The position numbers and the translations under genes are program-made. Under the pieces are notes generated by a model. It was not told where the DNA came from. It saw only the letters and a list, made by a program, of their open reading frames with translations, and ran no database searches. From Clostridioides difficile (lineage in GTDB: Bacteria; Bacillota; Clostridia; Peptostreptococcales; Peptostreptococcaceae): DNA of 64,000 bases. Shown piece by piece: positions 37,004-46,990 of this stretch; position 1 is the stretch's first letter, and each line of letters starts with the position of its first letter. The stretch is from positions 1 to 64,000 of the forward strand of contig NZ_OEZH01000101.1 in NCBI RefSeq assembly GCF_900243075.1, given 5' to 3'.

Positions 37004-38082
37004 TTATTTGTCTAAAATCATCAAATTTTTAGGGAATTTAGTTAGTCTTTCAGGACCATTTTTTGTAATTAAAACAGTATCTTCTATTCTAACGCCTCCC
37101 CATCCTGGAAAATAAATACCTGGCTCCATTGTTATTATACAACCTTCTTGTATTATCTTATCTCCATAATTACCAATGAAAGGCTCTTCATGAACATCTC
37201 TACCAACACCATGCCCTATACCTTGATAATAGTAATCTTCATATTTCTTAACAATCTTTCTTATTTCTATATCTGGAATTGTAGCATGTACACCAATCTT
37301 CATGTTTTCAACTCCAACATCTTGTGCTTCCTTAACTAAATTATAAATTTCTAATTGTTTTTCAGATGCTTCTCCAACTATAAAAGTTCTAGTTGTATCA
37401 GAAATATATCCATTATACATAGCTCCATAATCTACAAGCACAAAATCACCTTTTTCTATAACCTTATCACTTGGTTTACCATGAAGTAATGAAGTTTTTG
37501 CTCCTGATATCAATATAGTTTCAAATCCTATATTTTGAGCTCCATTCATTTTCATAAAGTATTCTAATTTTGTAGCTAATTCAATTTCAGTAACACCAGC
37601 TTTTATATGTGGAATCAATTCTTCTAATGACTTATCTGCTATTTCACAAGCTTTTCTTGTATTTTTAATTTCTTCTTTATCCTTCACATATCTAAGTGTC
37701 TCTATGATATTTTCTGTAGGTATTAATTCTCCTCCATTTTTTTCAACTAGATTTTTAAGTTCTTCATATTTATCAAATACTATATTTGTTCTTTCAAATC
37801 CAAGTTTCTTTATACCTACTTTATCACACACACTCTTAACTGCCTTTGCCACACTTCTGTCAAAATTATGCCAGTTTATAATCTCAAAACCTTCACAAAC
37901 ATTTTCTGCAAGTTCCATATATCTACTATCAGTAACTAAAAAATTCCATCTTTACAAATCACTGCATATGCTTCTTCATCAGGAAATCCACTTATGTAAT
38001 TTACATTTGTCTTTTTTGTTAAGTATAATGCATCAAGCCCCTTAGCTTCTAACAATTCTACTACTTTTTCCAATTTGCTCAT
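37004..38082 (-). pseudogene. Xaa-Pro peptidase (M24 family), frameshifted
   Basis: The minus strand encodes a proline-specific aminopeptidase in two frames. ATG at 38082, with GGAGG 7 bases before, starts MSKLEKVVELLEAKG and runs to CKDGIF then TAG; the other frame picks up as LVTDSRYMELAENV and continues to the end with the metal ligands of the M24 family (VDYGAMYNGY, GHGVGRDVHEEP, ITMEPGIYF). The two join exactly if the run of six A at 37938-37943 had seven. The intact gene would encode 359 aa, the normal size. Either a true one-base deletion in a homopolymer, phase variation, or a sequencing error. Downstream of the grd operon. Confidence 0.9.
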
Positions 38083-38375
38083 GATTTTGCCTCCAAAAAA
38101 TAAATTTTACTTTAATTATATTATATCATTAATAATATTATTTTTTATTTTATCAAATGCCTTATTTATAAAATTTTTTCACATATTATTAATCTTATTT
38201 AAATATTTATAATAATTTTTTATTCAGTGTAAGTAACATAAAATAAATAAGAAAAGTATCATTATTATCATAAAAATTCATTACATTTCGATTTTACTAA
38301 TTATAAGTTGTAAATATCTAATTGTCTTTATAACAATTATTTGAGTAATAAAAATAATATAAATTGAGTAACAAA

Positions 38376-38420
38376 AAGAACATATACTTATAACCTAAAA
38401 GACTATAACTATATGTTCTT
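38376..38420 (-). terminator. terminator of the glycine reductase operon
   Basis: Minus strand AAGAACATATA (38420-38410) pairs perfectly with TATATGTTCTT (38386-38376), followed by TTTTTG. It lies 22 bases after the grdD stop. The remaining 38083-38375 gap is AT-rich with nothing recognised. Confidence 0.8.
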
Positions 38421-38442
38421 CATTTACATGTATAATTTATAT

Positions 38443-39588
38443 TTATTTTGCGGTATATCCAGCTTTAACTAAAGTTTCAACTGCTAAATCCCCTTTAGCT
38501 TCATTTACTAAAACTATCGGACCTGTACAACCCATACCACTTTCAGCATAGATTCCATTTTTCCATAACTCAGACACTGCATCTTCTAAATCCATTATAT
38601 CAACACCAGCTATTTGACGAGTAACAACTTCTTTATCTGGCATTTTAACTTCTACTTTCTCAGTTTTAACTTCTTTTTTAGTAAGAGATACTATAATATC
38701 ATCAAATTTTGCTTTTTTAACCTTTGCAAATTCATTTCTTGCAACATTACTTATATCTCCCTTTACAACATCATAAGCATATTTTAACGCATTTGCTACT
38801 ACTGGAGAACCTGATGCTCTTGATACTATAAGTACCTTTCTATCATAGTCTTCTCCAACCCCAGGACCATATCCAAATCCTTGAGCTTCATAATCCCCAC
38901 CTGTAGTATATGAAGAGAATACTTTCATAAATATATTTCCAGATAACGTATCAGTAACCATAACATCAGGTGCACCCACAAGTAAATCATTACCTCTCAT
39001 TACACATCCACCATCTGCTCTAATTGAATCAGCAAATTCCATATCATATCCATTATCTTTTAATTCTTTTAAACATTTCTCAACTTGTCTTGCTCCATCA
39101 ACATTAAGTATTCCAACTTTTGGGCACTTATTACCCATTGATTTTGCTGTAGCAATACCATAAATAGCGTTTCTTACCATTGCTTCTATTCTATTAGTGG
39201 CACTTGTCCCTGTTGTTGTTGCAAGTATCATTTCTTTTCCTTTTGCTGGAGTTATTACTCTACCTACTGTAGACACTCCTATTGGAAAATTGTAATGCAT
39301 AGTAACACAAGCATCAATATATCCTGAATCTAATAATTCTTCCATTTTTGCATGCATTTCTTTTTCATCATTAACTTCAACCACTTCAAGGTCAGTTTCC
39401 ACCTTTGGTCCAATAAGTACTATATCAAATAAATTAGATTTTGCTAATTGTGCACCATTAACCATGTTCTCTACACCATGTTCACTTCCAAGTGTAGTCA
39501 CACCAATTTTTACTTTCTTGCCAAATTCGCCGCTTTCTATTGCATTAGCTACTTCTAAGAATACATCTGCGATTACTTTTTTTGACAT
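38443..39588 (-). CDS. grdD: glycine reductase complex component C, subunit alpha
   Basis: PlsX-like subunit of protein C, 381 aa, which takes the carboxymethyl group from protein A and forms acetyl phosphate. The C-terminal GMGCTGPIVLVNEAK contains a conserved Cys (C354). N-terminal half has GVTTLGSEHGVENMVNGAQLA and EMILATTTGTSATNRIEAMVRNAIYGIA. Last gene of grdX-trxB-trxA-grdE-grdA-grdB-grdC-grdD, 10 bases after grdC. Confidence 0.94.
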   Translation of the reverse strand: MSKKVIADVFLEVANAIESGEFGKKVKIGVTTLGSEHGVENMVNGAQLAKSNLFDIVLIGPKVETDLEVVEVNDEKEMHAKMEELLDSGYIDACVTMHYNFPIGVSTVGRVITPAKGKEMILATTTGTSATNRIEAMVRNAIYGIATAKSMGNKCPKVGILNVDGARQVEKCLKELKDNGYDMEFADSIRADGGCVMRGNDLLVGAPDVMVTDTLSGNIFMKVFSSYTTGGDYEAQGFGYGPGVGEDYDRKVLIVSRASGSPVVANALKYAYDVVKGDISNVARNEFAKVKKAKFDDIIVSLTKKEVKTEKVEVKMPDKEVVTRQIAGVDIMDLEDAVSELWKNGIYAESGMGCTGPIVLVNEAKGDLAVETLVKAGYTAK

Positions 39589-39598
39589 ATCCTCACCC

Positions 39599-41131
39599 CT
39601 ATTCTTCTAACATATCTAATGCTAGTTTTTTCATAGATTCAGCTATTATCTTCTTAATTTCATCCTTAGATATTCCTGAAGTTTCTTCAGTAATACCTGT
39701 ATTTCTTTCAGCTATGAAAGATACTCCATCAAATAAGTTAGTCATTCTTCCTAAGAATAAGCTACCTTTTCCAACTATCATAGCTCTATTTCTATTTCCT
39801 GTAGTTAAATCATCTATTAAAAATCCTATATAAGGAGCTCCTGATGGTATATGACCTTGAGTTGGTGCCCATCCTGGTAATCCTTTATTAGAAACAAAAT
39901 CTTTTAACGCTTTCTTTTCTAAATCTCCACGCTTAACAGCAAGTGCTCCTATCATTTTGTAGTTTGCTTCTGGAACATCTCCTGCTCCTGCTGGCTTAGT
40001 TATATCTGGGTTTTGCATTTCAACTGAATATACATCAACATCTGTTATTTTTAAATTAGCTCTATCAAGACCTGAAGTTATAAGTGCTGTCATAACTGCT
40101 TGAGGTGAAGAACCAGTTCCAACAGTATGCTTACCTGTTAAATCCGTTCTTATAACTGGATTTACACCATCATTCTCAGATACAAGTACTGCAAATCCTC
40201 CAACAACATCTTCAAGTACAGGAAGACCTTTTTTAACATGGTCTTTAGCATTCATTCCAAGTTTAGCACTTGCTCCACCTGCTACTACCATTACATTTTT
40301 ATGTATTCCAGCTTTTACTAAAGCTGCTGCTTGAATTAATGCATGTGTTGGTGCTGCACAAAATCCTCTTGTGTCAGAGCCAGTTGCATTTTGAAGTCCT
40401 ACTATCTCAGCTATTGATTTAGCAAAGTTTCCTCCACCTCTTTGGTTTATATCTCCACAAGCTTCTTCTGAACACTCAATAACATAATCTATTTCAGCAG
40501 GGTCTATTTTGCTATGTCTTAGCATTTGAATAGCAGATAAAACTCCAGATGCTTTTACTACTAGATTTTCAAACATTGTATGGGCATTTAAGTTAACATC
40601 TACATCATGTGCTCTTTTTACATAACCAACGAATTTTCCATCATGGTATAATCCTTCTGCTATGTGTGTTGCTACTAATTCTTTACCTTCTTCTATATCA
40701 TCACCCTTTAATTTACCTACAAATGGTGCAATTTCAGGGTAGTTATTTTCAATTTTTGGTTTTACTTCATCAATAAATTCTTGTGATAATTTTACTAAAT
40801 CAAATGCATCACTTATTTGCATTAAAGCTATGAACTCATCTTGAGGCATTATTTCTCCAAATTTACCATTTCTAGTTCCCTCAATCTTTTGTTCACACCA
40901 TGGCATTGGTAAATCTCTTAATTCTTCTGGTCTTCTATTTCCTATATAAACTTGATTTGGCATGTAGTTAACTACATCTTCGTAACTTCTTATATGATTA
41001 CTTACTTCTTTTAAAAATTCTGAATCTGGATTTGTTGCTCTTTCAACTGTACAAGTACTTCCATTTTGCACTATCATATCTGGAGTATGAATAAGTACAT
41101 AGCCTGCCCCTTTTAAAACTGGATAAGTCAT
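39599..41131 (-). CDS. grdC: glycine reductase complex component C, subunit beta
   Basis: Thiolase/ketosynthase-III-like subunit of protein C (510 aa) that forms the Cys-bound acetyl thioester from the selenium-carboxymethyl ether. Start 41131 is chosen because GGAGGTGCACAAA precedes it and the protein begins MTYPVLKGAGYVL as in other GrdC; the reading from 41161 puts the ribosome site inside. Visible: DTRGFCAAPTHALIQAAALV (catalytic Cys region) and VVAGGASAKLGMNAKDH. A hairpin lies in the 250-base gap to grdB. Confidence 0.94.
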   Translation of the reverse strand: MTYPVLKGAGYVLIHTPDMIVQNGSTCTVERATNPDSEFLKEVSNHIRSYEDVVNYMPNQVYIGNRRPEELRDLPMPWCEQKIEGTRNGKFGEIMPQDEFIALMQISDAFDLVKLSQEFIDEVKPKIENNYPEIAPFVGKLKGDDIEEGKELVATHIAEGLYHDGKFVGYVKRAHDVDVNLNAHTMFENLVVKASGVLSAIQMLRHSKIDPAEIDYVIECSEEACGDINQRGGGNFAKSIAEIVGLQNATGSDTRGFCAAPTHALIQAAALVKAGIHKNVMVVAGGASAKLGMNAKDHVKKGLPVLEDVVGGFAVLVSENDGVNPVIRTDLTGKHTVGTGSSPQAVMTALITSGLDRANLKITDVDVYSVEMQNPDITKPAGAGDVPEANYKMIGALAVKRGDLEKKALKDFVSNKGLPGWAPTQGHIPSGAPYIGFLIDDLTTGNRNRAMIVGKGSLFLGRMTNLFDGVSFIAERNTGITEETSGISKDEIKKIIAESMKKLALDMLEE

Positions 41132-41253
41132 TTTGTGCACCTCCATAAATTTTATGAACACTTATTTTTTAATCTCATTAAAAACTCTAATTATTCTATT
41201 TTTATTATTGTATATTTGATTCTATTATTTTTTATGTATTTTGGCATTTTTTA

Positions 41254-41298
41254 AGATTTCATGAATGAATAACTCCAATTTATCCATTCACGAAATCT
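41254..41298 (-). repeat. intercistronic hairpin between grdB and grdC
   Basis: AGATTTCGTGAATG pairs with CATTCATGAAATCT (minus strand) at 13 of 14 positions. On the minus strand no T-run follows, so it should not terminate; it may stabilise or separate the upstream grdX-grdB message. The 250-base gap has no other gene. Confidence 0.6.
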
Positions 41299-41381
41299 AT
41301 ATTATTTTTTTGTGTATAGTTATTTTTTATTTTTAGTGTGTGTTTATATTTTTATCTATATAATGTATGTGTGTGTTATTT

Positions 41382-42692
41382 TTATTTTTCAAATACTGTT
41401 TGACCATCTACTTCTGTAGTTAAAGCATTTAATGCTTTTTCTACAAGGCCTCTTCTTAAGGCTTTTTCTTCTGTAGGGTCAAGTGCTGGATTTCCAAGTG
41501 GATGAGGTATTGCTATAGTTGGAACTATTCTATTAGCCCCTACTGTTAATGAAATAGGTACTACTGTACACATATGAACTACTGGAAGTCCAGTTTTTTC
41601 TATTTCTTTTACCATCGTTGCCCCGCAACGAGTACAAGTACCTCATGTAGAAGTTAAGATTACTGCATCTACACCATCAGCTACTAATGCTGCTCCAATT
41701 TCAGAAGCATATTTTTTAGAATTTGCAACAGATGTACCATTACCTACAGTTGTATAGAAAGTCTCATGTAATTTTCCAATTACACCTTCTTTTTCTAAAT
41801 CTCTAAGAACATCAACAGGTAATACTCTATCTGCATCTAAGTTTGCATACACTGGGTCATATCCACCATGTGCAGTTTCATAAGTCTCTTCTGTTAAATC
41901 CATAACTCCTGCTATAGAATAAGTTCCATATTTAGAAGCTGAAGAAGACTCTATTCTATCTGGATTTCCTTTTGGAACTATACCACCAGAAGTAACTAAA
42001 GCTATTTTGCATTTTGATAAATCTTTTACAGCTTTACTTGGGTCAACTCTATCAAAGTTTGGCATTGGGTATTCAGTTTCAAATGGTTCACCTTTTATTT
42101 TCTTAACTAACATGTCAACAGCTCTCTTAGAACCTCTGTCTTCATGGAAGTAGTTAACTCTTATTCCTCTAGCTATGTATCCTTCATCTTTAGGAGTTCC
42201 AATTTCTTCTCCATTCGCAAGTTTTACTGCAAGTTTAGCTATCTTAGGAAGTGCTTTTCTCATACCTGCTGCAGAATCAGAAGTTTCTACTACATAAACA
42301 TCCTTTTTAAACATATCTGCTCCTGGATTTTCAATATACATACCTGTTAAAGCTGGTATATTTAAAGCATCTTTTACAACTTTAGTTATTGTTCCAGCAG
42401 CAACTCCATATCTACCAGCATTAAATGCAGGACCAGCTATGAAAAGTTGTGGTTCAAAACCTTTTACCATTGATAAAACTTCTTCACTTGCACTATCAAT
42501 ATTTTCATTAAAATAGCTATCTCCACAAACTACTGTTCCAACTATTTCAATATCTTCACCTAATAATTTATCAAGTTGTAAACTTATTGGAGGTAAAGTT
42601 TCTGCCACATGTGGCTTAGTATCAGCTTTTTCTTCTCCACCTATACCAGCAAAGAACTGATTAATATAATGTACTGCTTTTAGTTTTCCCAT
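41382..42692 (-). CDS. grdB: glycine reductase component B gamma subunit (selenoprotein), with in-frame UGA
   Basis: Substrate-specific selenoprotein that activates glycine. The frame has a single in-frame TGA at 41645-41643, codon 350, which must be read as selenocysteine: TST-U-GTCTRCGATM is the GrdB signature around U350. Reading through gives 436 aa, the normal length. A stem CGTTGC-GGG-GCAACG begins 12 bases after the UGA and can serve as SECIS. Conventional gene callers break it at 41643. Start at 42692 has a GGGTGAAA ribosome site. Confidence 0.96.
41616..41645 (-). promoter_or_regulatory. SECIS-like hairpin of grdB
   Basis: Directly after the UGA at 41645-41643, CGTTGC (41630-41625), loop GGG, GCAACG (41621-41616) is a perfect 6-bp stem. 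Bacterial SECIS elements sit just downstream of the Sec codon with G residues in the apical loop, which fits. Confidence 0.75.
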
Positions 42693-42723
42693 CTCTTAGT
42701 TTCACCCCTTTTGCTTTTAGGCA

Positions 42724-43197
42724 TTAAAATTTACAAAATTCTTCTCTTATACCAGACATTTCTTCTTCTATTTCTTCAACTTCTAAAACCATTTCCATCA
42801 TACTTATTTGGTCTTCATATACACTTTCATCAAATAATGATTTTATTGGTTCCTCAACAACGTGGTAAACACTTAATCCTAAGGCAACTCCAGCAAGTGG
42901 TCCAGCGAAAGTTGGATCTCCAGCAGTTACTGTTTCGGCTGCAAGACCTGCAGCTTCGGCTTCAGCAGCACCTAGTAAAATCACAACATTTTCAGCTCCG
43001 AATTTATCAGCAGCTTCTTTAACTCTGTTTTGATTTTCTAAGTCCATAGCCCCAGCAGCTGTTCAGACAAAGCATTCTGTAGATGAGAAAACAACCTCTG
43101 CTCCTTCTACTGTTTTTACACATTCTTCTATCGCAGGTCCTGGTATACCATCACGGTCACCTATTATAAGAACCTTTTTATTACTAAGTAAACTCAT
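42724..43197 (-). CDS. grdA: glycine reductase protein A (selenoprotein), with in-frame UGA
   Basis: Small selenoprotein carrying the Se-carboxymethyl intermediate between protein B and protein C. Start ATG at 43197 with AGGAGG upstream, [17 protein letters not shown]. Codon 45 is TGA at 43065-43063: TECFV-U-TAAGAM is the GrdA signature with Cys at 42 and Sec at 45. Read through it is 157 aa, the usual size. No other stop interrupts. Directly precedes grdB by 31 bases. Confidence 0.96.
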
Positions 43198-43309
43198 AAT
43201 AATCCTCCTTATTATATTTCTAATATATTTTTTTACCTCTATAACACTTATTATAATATATCTATAATATGTTTAATTAACATTACTCAATCGTTTAATG
43301 GAATACTTT

Positions 43310-44596
43310 TTAATATCCTTTAGCAGTTAAATGACCAAATCCTGTTTCATTAGTTGCACCTGTTATAGCTTGGATTTCAACTTCAATAGTTCCATCAGCT
43401 TTTAAACTTCCATCAGAACCACCAGCTATTACATCCACTACTTCTAAATGACCAATTACTTTGTCTAGCTTAGGAAGCACTACAACTTGGTTAGCATTTC
43501 CACCTGTTACAACAGCATCAGCTCTTACATCTGCATCTGCAAGTGATTGAGAACCTCCATCACGTCCAGCATATTCATCTGTAACTATAACTGTTTTAAC
43601 ACCTTGCATTTCTATCTTCTTACAGTTCATTATAAGGTCAGTATCAGGATTTCCAAAACCTTCTTGTGAAACTATAACTGCATCTAATCCTAAATATTTA
43701 CATAATTTAGAAGTCCAGTTTGAAGATCTTTCTTTATCTGCTAGGTAAACATTTTCATTCGTTATAATTACACCTACAAAGTTTATATCTTTGCCATGTC
43801 TTGCATATAAATCTTCAACAACCCCATTATTTATGTGAACATAACTTGGGTTTTTATCACATGCAGAAACACAGTTACCACTTACAATTGCTCCGTCCAT
43901 TAATTCTGTTGGATATAATAAAGTTGGTACTATTTGTTTTGCATCTACTCCATACACATAAGTATCATGTAATAAACCTTGAGTCTGAAGCATATAAACA
44001 TATCCTACTTTTGGAAGCTCTGGATATTCTTTTATTGATTCAAGAAGAGGTTTAGTTTCATATACTGAAACTTCATCTGGAGTAAGATTTCTCGCTACTT
44101 CTCCTAAATACATTGCTGCTTTGAATCCTATCATTCTAACAGCTTTTTCATGAGCATATTGTTTTAAACCATCAATAGGTTCAGCTATTACTACTACATT
44201 ATTTAATTTAGAAAATGGAGTGTACTTAGCTCCTTCTCCAGTCATATCTATTATACCTTCTTGGAAACCTACTATTTTTCCAGTAGTTACAACAGCTACA
44301 CCTTTTAAAGCATGAGTTTTTCCTTCTCCTACAGTGTCAACTTTAGACATGATGCCTGGGAATATTCCCCCATTACCTTCAACTTTTACTCTTGGCTCAA
44401 TAACATCTTTTACAGGTGTTATTCTTACGCTTTCACCTGGACGAGCTAATTCTATATCTATAGATTTGATATGCTCATCTCCACCAATTTCTTGTAGCAT
44501 CTCTTGCTTATTGATGAATAATACTCCATCTTTTACTTCTGTTACATCACCAAATTGAATATCTTTTATAAAGATTTTCCCTAATTCAAGACGCAT
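43310..44596 (-). CDS. grdE: glycine reductase component B, alpha/beta precursor
   Basis: Proprotein of 428 aa that cleaves itself into two subunits of protein B, the new N-terminus becoming a pyruvoyl group which binds glycine as a Schiff base. The cleavage Cys is C242 in VSGNCVSACDK, the same number as in the Eubacterium acidaminophilum protein as I recall it. Full length, between trxA and grdA. The gap of 261 bases to trxA has no feature recognised. Confidence 0.95.
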   Translation of the reverse strand: MRLELGKIFIKDIQFGDVTEVKDGVLFINKQEMLQEIGGDEHIKSIDIELARPGESVRITPVKDVIEPRVKVEGNGGIFPGIMSKVDTVGEGKTHALKGVAVVTTGKIVGFQEGIIDMTGEGAKYTPFSKLNNVVVIAEPIDGLKQYAHEKAVRMIGFKAAMYLGEVARNLTPDEVSVYETKPLLESIKEYPELPKVGYVYMLQTQGLLHDTYVYGVDAKQIVPTLLYPTELMDGAIVSGNCVSACDKNPSYVHINNGVVEDLYARHGKDINFVGVIITNENVYLADKERSSNWTSKLCKYLGLDAVIVSQEGFGNPDTDLIMNCKKIEMQGVKTVIVTDEYAGRDGGSQSLADADVRADAVVTGGNANQVVVLPKLDKVIGHLEVVDVIAGGSDGSLKADGTIEVEIQAITGATNETGFGHLTAKGY

Positions 44597-44857
44597 ACTT
44601 GCACCTCCTGTTATTTAATTTGTGTATATGCATTTGAGTTTTTCTCAAAATTATATCATTTTACAACTTATCTTAAAGATATTTTTATATTCTGTTTTTA
44701 TGTTTCAAATATTTATTTCATTAATAAAAATATTTATTGTAAAAAAATTATTTTATCTAAAATTATTTTTTTAACAAACTTAGACATAAAAACACTTTTC
44801 TTTTATCTTCAGACTAAAATAAATTTTTTCTTTTGATGTTAATACTTTATCAATGTA

Positions 44858-45175
44858 TTAAAGATATTTTTTAATCATTTCTTCTATATTAGAAACTGTA
44901 GCATCATCCTTAGTAACTTCATCTACTTTTTCCCCATCTTTGTATATAGCCATAGTTGGAAGACCTAATACTTTTTGTTTTATAGCTAATCTTCTAGCTT
45001 TTGTTGTATCCATCTTACAGAATTTTATCTTATCTCCATAAGTCTCAGCTAATTTATGAACATCTGGCATTAAAGCTTTACAAGGCTCACAACCTTCACT
45101 CCAAAAATCAACAAATACAAAACCTTCTGCATTTAAAACTTCTTCTTCAAATGTAGCCTTATCTAAATCTAACAT
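44858..45175 (-). CDS. trxA: thioredoxin of the glycine reductase operon
   Basis: 105-aa thioredoxin with active site [10 protein letters not shown] (C-E-P-C rather than the common C-G-P-C). It reduces protein A and B, passing electrons from TrxB. The C-E-P-C motif is seen in the thioredoxins of glycine-reducing clostridia. Second gene after grdX and trxB. Confidence 0.95.
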   Translation of the reverse strand: MLDLDKATFEEEVLNAEGFVFVDFWSEGCEPCKALMPDVHKLAETYGDKIKFCKMDTTKARRLAIKQKVLGLPTMAIYKDGEKVDEVTKDDATVSNIEEMIKKYL

Positions 45176-45242
45176 TTTCTTATTCCCCCTTGAAATTTTT
45201 ATTTTATTTTAAATATTATTTATTGAATTTAATTTACAGACT

Positions 45243-46190
45243 CTAGTTTCCAAATTTTTCGTCAATATATTTCTCAGCTACTATAGATGCAATTGCTCCA
45301 TCATTAGTTGCAGTTACAACCTGTCTTAGAGTTTTAGATCTGCAATCTCCTGCTGCAAATACTCCTGGTATATTAGTTTTCATATCTTCATCAGTTATTA
45401 TATAACCTTTTTCATCCATATCAACTTTGCCTTTGAATAAATCAGTTTGAGCATCTAATCCAACGAAAACAAATACTCCCATTGTTCCATCTTCTTCATC
45501 TGCAAAGTATTCATGAGTTTCTCCAGTAACTTTGTTTTTGAATACAACTGACTCTAATATTCCATCACCTTTGATTTCTTCTATTACTGTATCTAATAAA
45601 AATTCTATCTTTGGATTAGCTTTTGCTTTTTCTTCAACACTTTTAGCACATCTAAATCCTTGTCTTCTATGTACAATTGTTACTTTTCTAGCAAATTTAG
45701 TTAAATACATCGCTTCTTCTAATGCACTATCTCCTCCGCCTACAACAAATACTTCAAAATCTTCAAAGAAATCTGCATCACAAGTTGCACAGTATGAAAC
45801 CCCTTTACCAGTAAGTTCTTTTTCTCCAGGACAACCAATTTTTCTTGGAGTTGCTCCTGTTCCTATTATTACTGCTTTTGCTCTATATTCTGCTTTTTCC
45901 CCTTTTAAAACTTTTATATCTCCATCTAGTTCAGTATCTACAATGTTGTCTCTTAGCATCTCTGCTCCAAACTCTTTACATTGTTCAACCATTCTAGCTA
46001 TTAAACTTGGTCCTGTTGCATTTGGAACTGACCCTGGATAATTTGCAATCTCATGTGTTATTACAATTTGTCCACCAGTCTTGTCTTTTTCTAGGATTAG
46101 AGTTTTCAACTTTGCTCTTGCTCCATAAAGACCTGCTGCAAGCCCTGCTGGTCCTGAACCAATTATTACTAAGTCATACACATTTTCCAT
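45243..46190 (-). CDS. trxB: thioredoxin reductase
   Basis: FAD-dependent NADPH:thioredoxin reductase, 315 aa. FAD loop IIGSGPAGLAAGLYGARA, active site SYCATCDADFFE (C-A-T-C), NADPH loop VVGGGDSALEEAMYL, and C-terminal GVFAAGDCRSKT. Supplies electrons via TrxA to glycine reductase. A 95-base gap separates it from grdX. Confidence 0.96.
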   Translation of the reverse strand: MENVYDLVIIGSGPAGLAAGLYGARAKLKTLILEKDKTGGQIVITHEIANYPGSVPNATGPSLIARMVEQCKEFGAEMLRDNIVDTELDGDIKVLKGEKAEYRAKAVIIGTGATPRKIGCPGEKELTGKGVSYCATCDADFFEDFEVFVVGGGDSALEEAMYLTKFARKVTIVHRRQGFRCAKSVEEKAKANPKIEFLLDTVIEEIKGDGILESVVFKNKVTGETHEYFADEEDGTMGVFVFVGLDAQTDLFKGKVDMDEKGYIITDEDMKTNIPGVFAAGDCRSKTLRQVVTATNDGAIASIVAEKYIDEKFGN

Positions 46191-46285
46191 TTTGACTTAT
46201 CCTCCCCAATTAAATTTCTCATTTTATTTAATATTAAATTAGATTTAATATTTAGGCTGTTTTAACAACTTTTTAACAAACTTAT

Positions 46286-46657
46286 TTATTCATACTGCAT
46301 TCTTTGTATTGTATTATAGAATATATCATAATCAATTACTCTAAAGTCATCTTGAACACTTTCTGTCCATTTTGGAGTCTTTTTATTATTCTGAAATTTA
46401 CTTGCAGTGATGATTGCTTCTTCAATTAAGGTCAAAGAGTTTATATCCAAACGATTTCCTCTCTTTAGTATAACAGTTCTGTAAGGTGTTTCATTTGGTT
46501 TTACACTCCCATAGAGTGGATGAGATAAAAGTTCATACCCTTCATGTATCAAATCTCTACTTGCTTCTAAGATACCAATATAAGTTGTGTCTTTAAACAA
46601 AACTTCTCTGTCTTGAACTTCTTCTTTTACTTTTGGATTATTTGTAATTATTATCAT
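46286..46657 (-). CDS. grdX: GrdX protein
   Basis: 123 aa, first gene of the operon, conserved in glycine-reductase operons but without an established function. Begins MIIITNNPKVKEEV; GAGAG lies 8 bases before this ATG at 46657. Longer readings from 46777 run through the riboswitch terminator and were rejected. C-terminal VIDYDIFYNTIQRM. Confidence 0.9.
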   Translation of the reverse strand: MIIITNNPKVKEEVQDREVLFKDTTYIGILEASRDLIHEGYELLSHPLYGSVKPNETPYRTVILKRGNRLDINSLTLIEEAIITASKFQNNKKTPKWTESVQDDFRVIDYDIFYNTIQRMQYE

Positions 46658-46699
46658 TTTTTTACTCTCTTTCAAACTTTTATTTATTACTTGATAAAT

Positions 46700-46740
46700 A
46701 AAAAACAGGAAAAACAAATCTCCCAATTTGCCTTCCCTGT
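46700..46740 (-). terminator. riboswitch-controlled terminator before grdX
   Basis: Minus strand ACAGGGAAGGCAAAT (46740-46726), loop of 6, ATTTGTTTTTCCTGT (46719-46705), then TTTTT. All 15 pairs form, three of them G-U. It sits between the glycine aptamer and grdX, so transcription into the operon needs antitermination. Confidence 0.9.
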
Positions 46741-46752
46741 TAAAATCATTTT

Positions 46753-46870
46753 CAGAGCCCCGTCCAAGTACAGTCATCTTTACCTGAGAATTTCATCTAA
46801 TCCTTTGGGTAAATAAGATTAAATTTGTCCCTTCGGTCGCTTTTTTATAAAGCAGTCTCCCATACTCTTC
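46753..46870 (-). ncRNA. glycine riboswitch upstream of grdX
   Basis: The minus strand has the conserved glycine-aptamer blocks in order: GGGAGACTGC, GCGACCGAAGGGACAAA, a long P3 stem, then TTCTCAGGTAAAGATGACTG and GGACGG. CCGAAGG and TCTCAGGTAAA are the signature blocks. Only one clear aptamer copy is visible. A terminator follows. Glycine should prevent termination and turn on glycine reductase. Confidence 0.9.
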
Positions 46871-46961
46871 AGCCGGATTATTATTTTTTTCAGAAAATTG
46901 AAAATTAAGCAATTTATCCTTTGTTTTTTATAAATAGCTTTTTTCTATCTCTGTTGACTTA

Positions 46962-46990
46962 AGTATATAAACATTCTATAAAATTTGCAA
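46962..46990 (-). promoter_or_regulatory. sigma-A promoter of the grd operon
   Basis: TTGCAA (46990-46985), 17-base spacer, TATACT (46967-46962) on the minus strand, about 95 bases upstream of the aptamer. No other recognised feature lies between 46991 and 47203, which is AT-rich. Confidence 0.75.

Noticed and set aside
37938-37950. Stop in the Xaa-Pro peptidase as a recoded codon
   Set aside because: It is TAG and the continuation is in another frame; a one-base change in the A run explains it.
41221-41330. Terminator between grdB and grdC
   Set aside because: No T-run on the coding strand after the stem, and grdC and grdD belong to the same complex.
46658-46777. Longer grdX start at 46777
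   Set aside because: It overlaps the glycine aptamer and terminator; the ATG at 46657 has the ribosome site.
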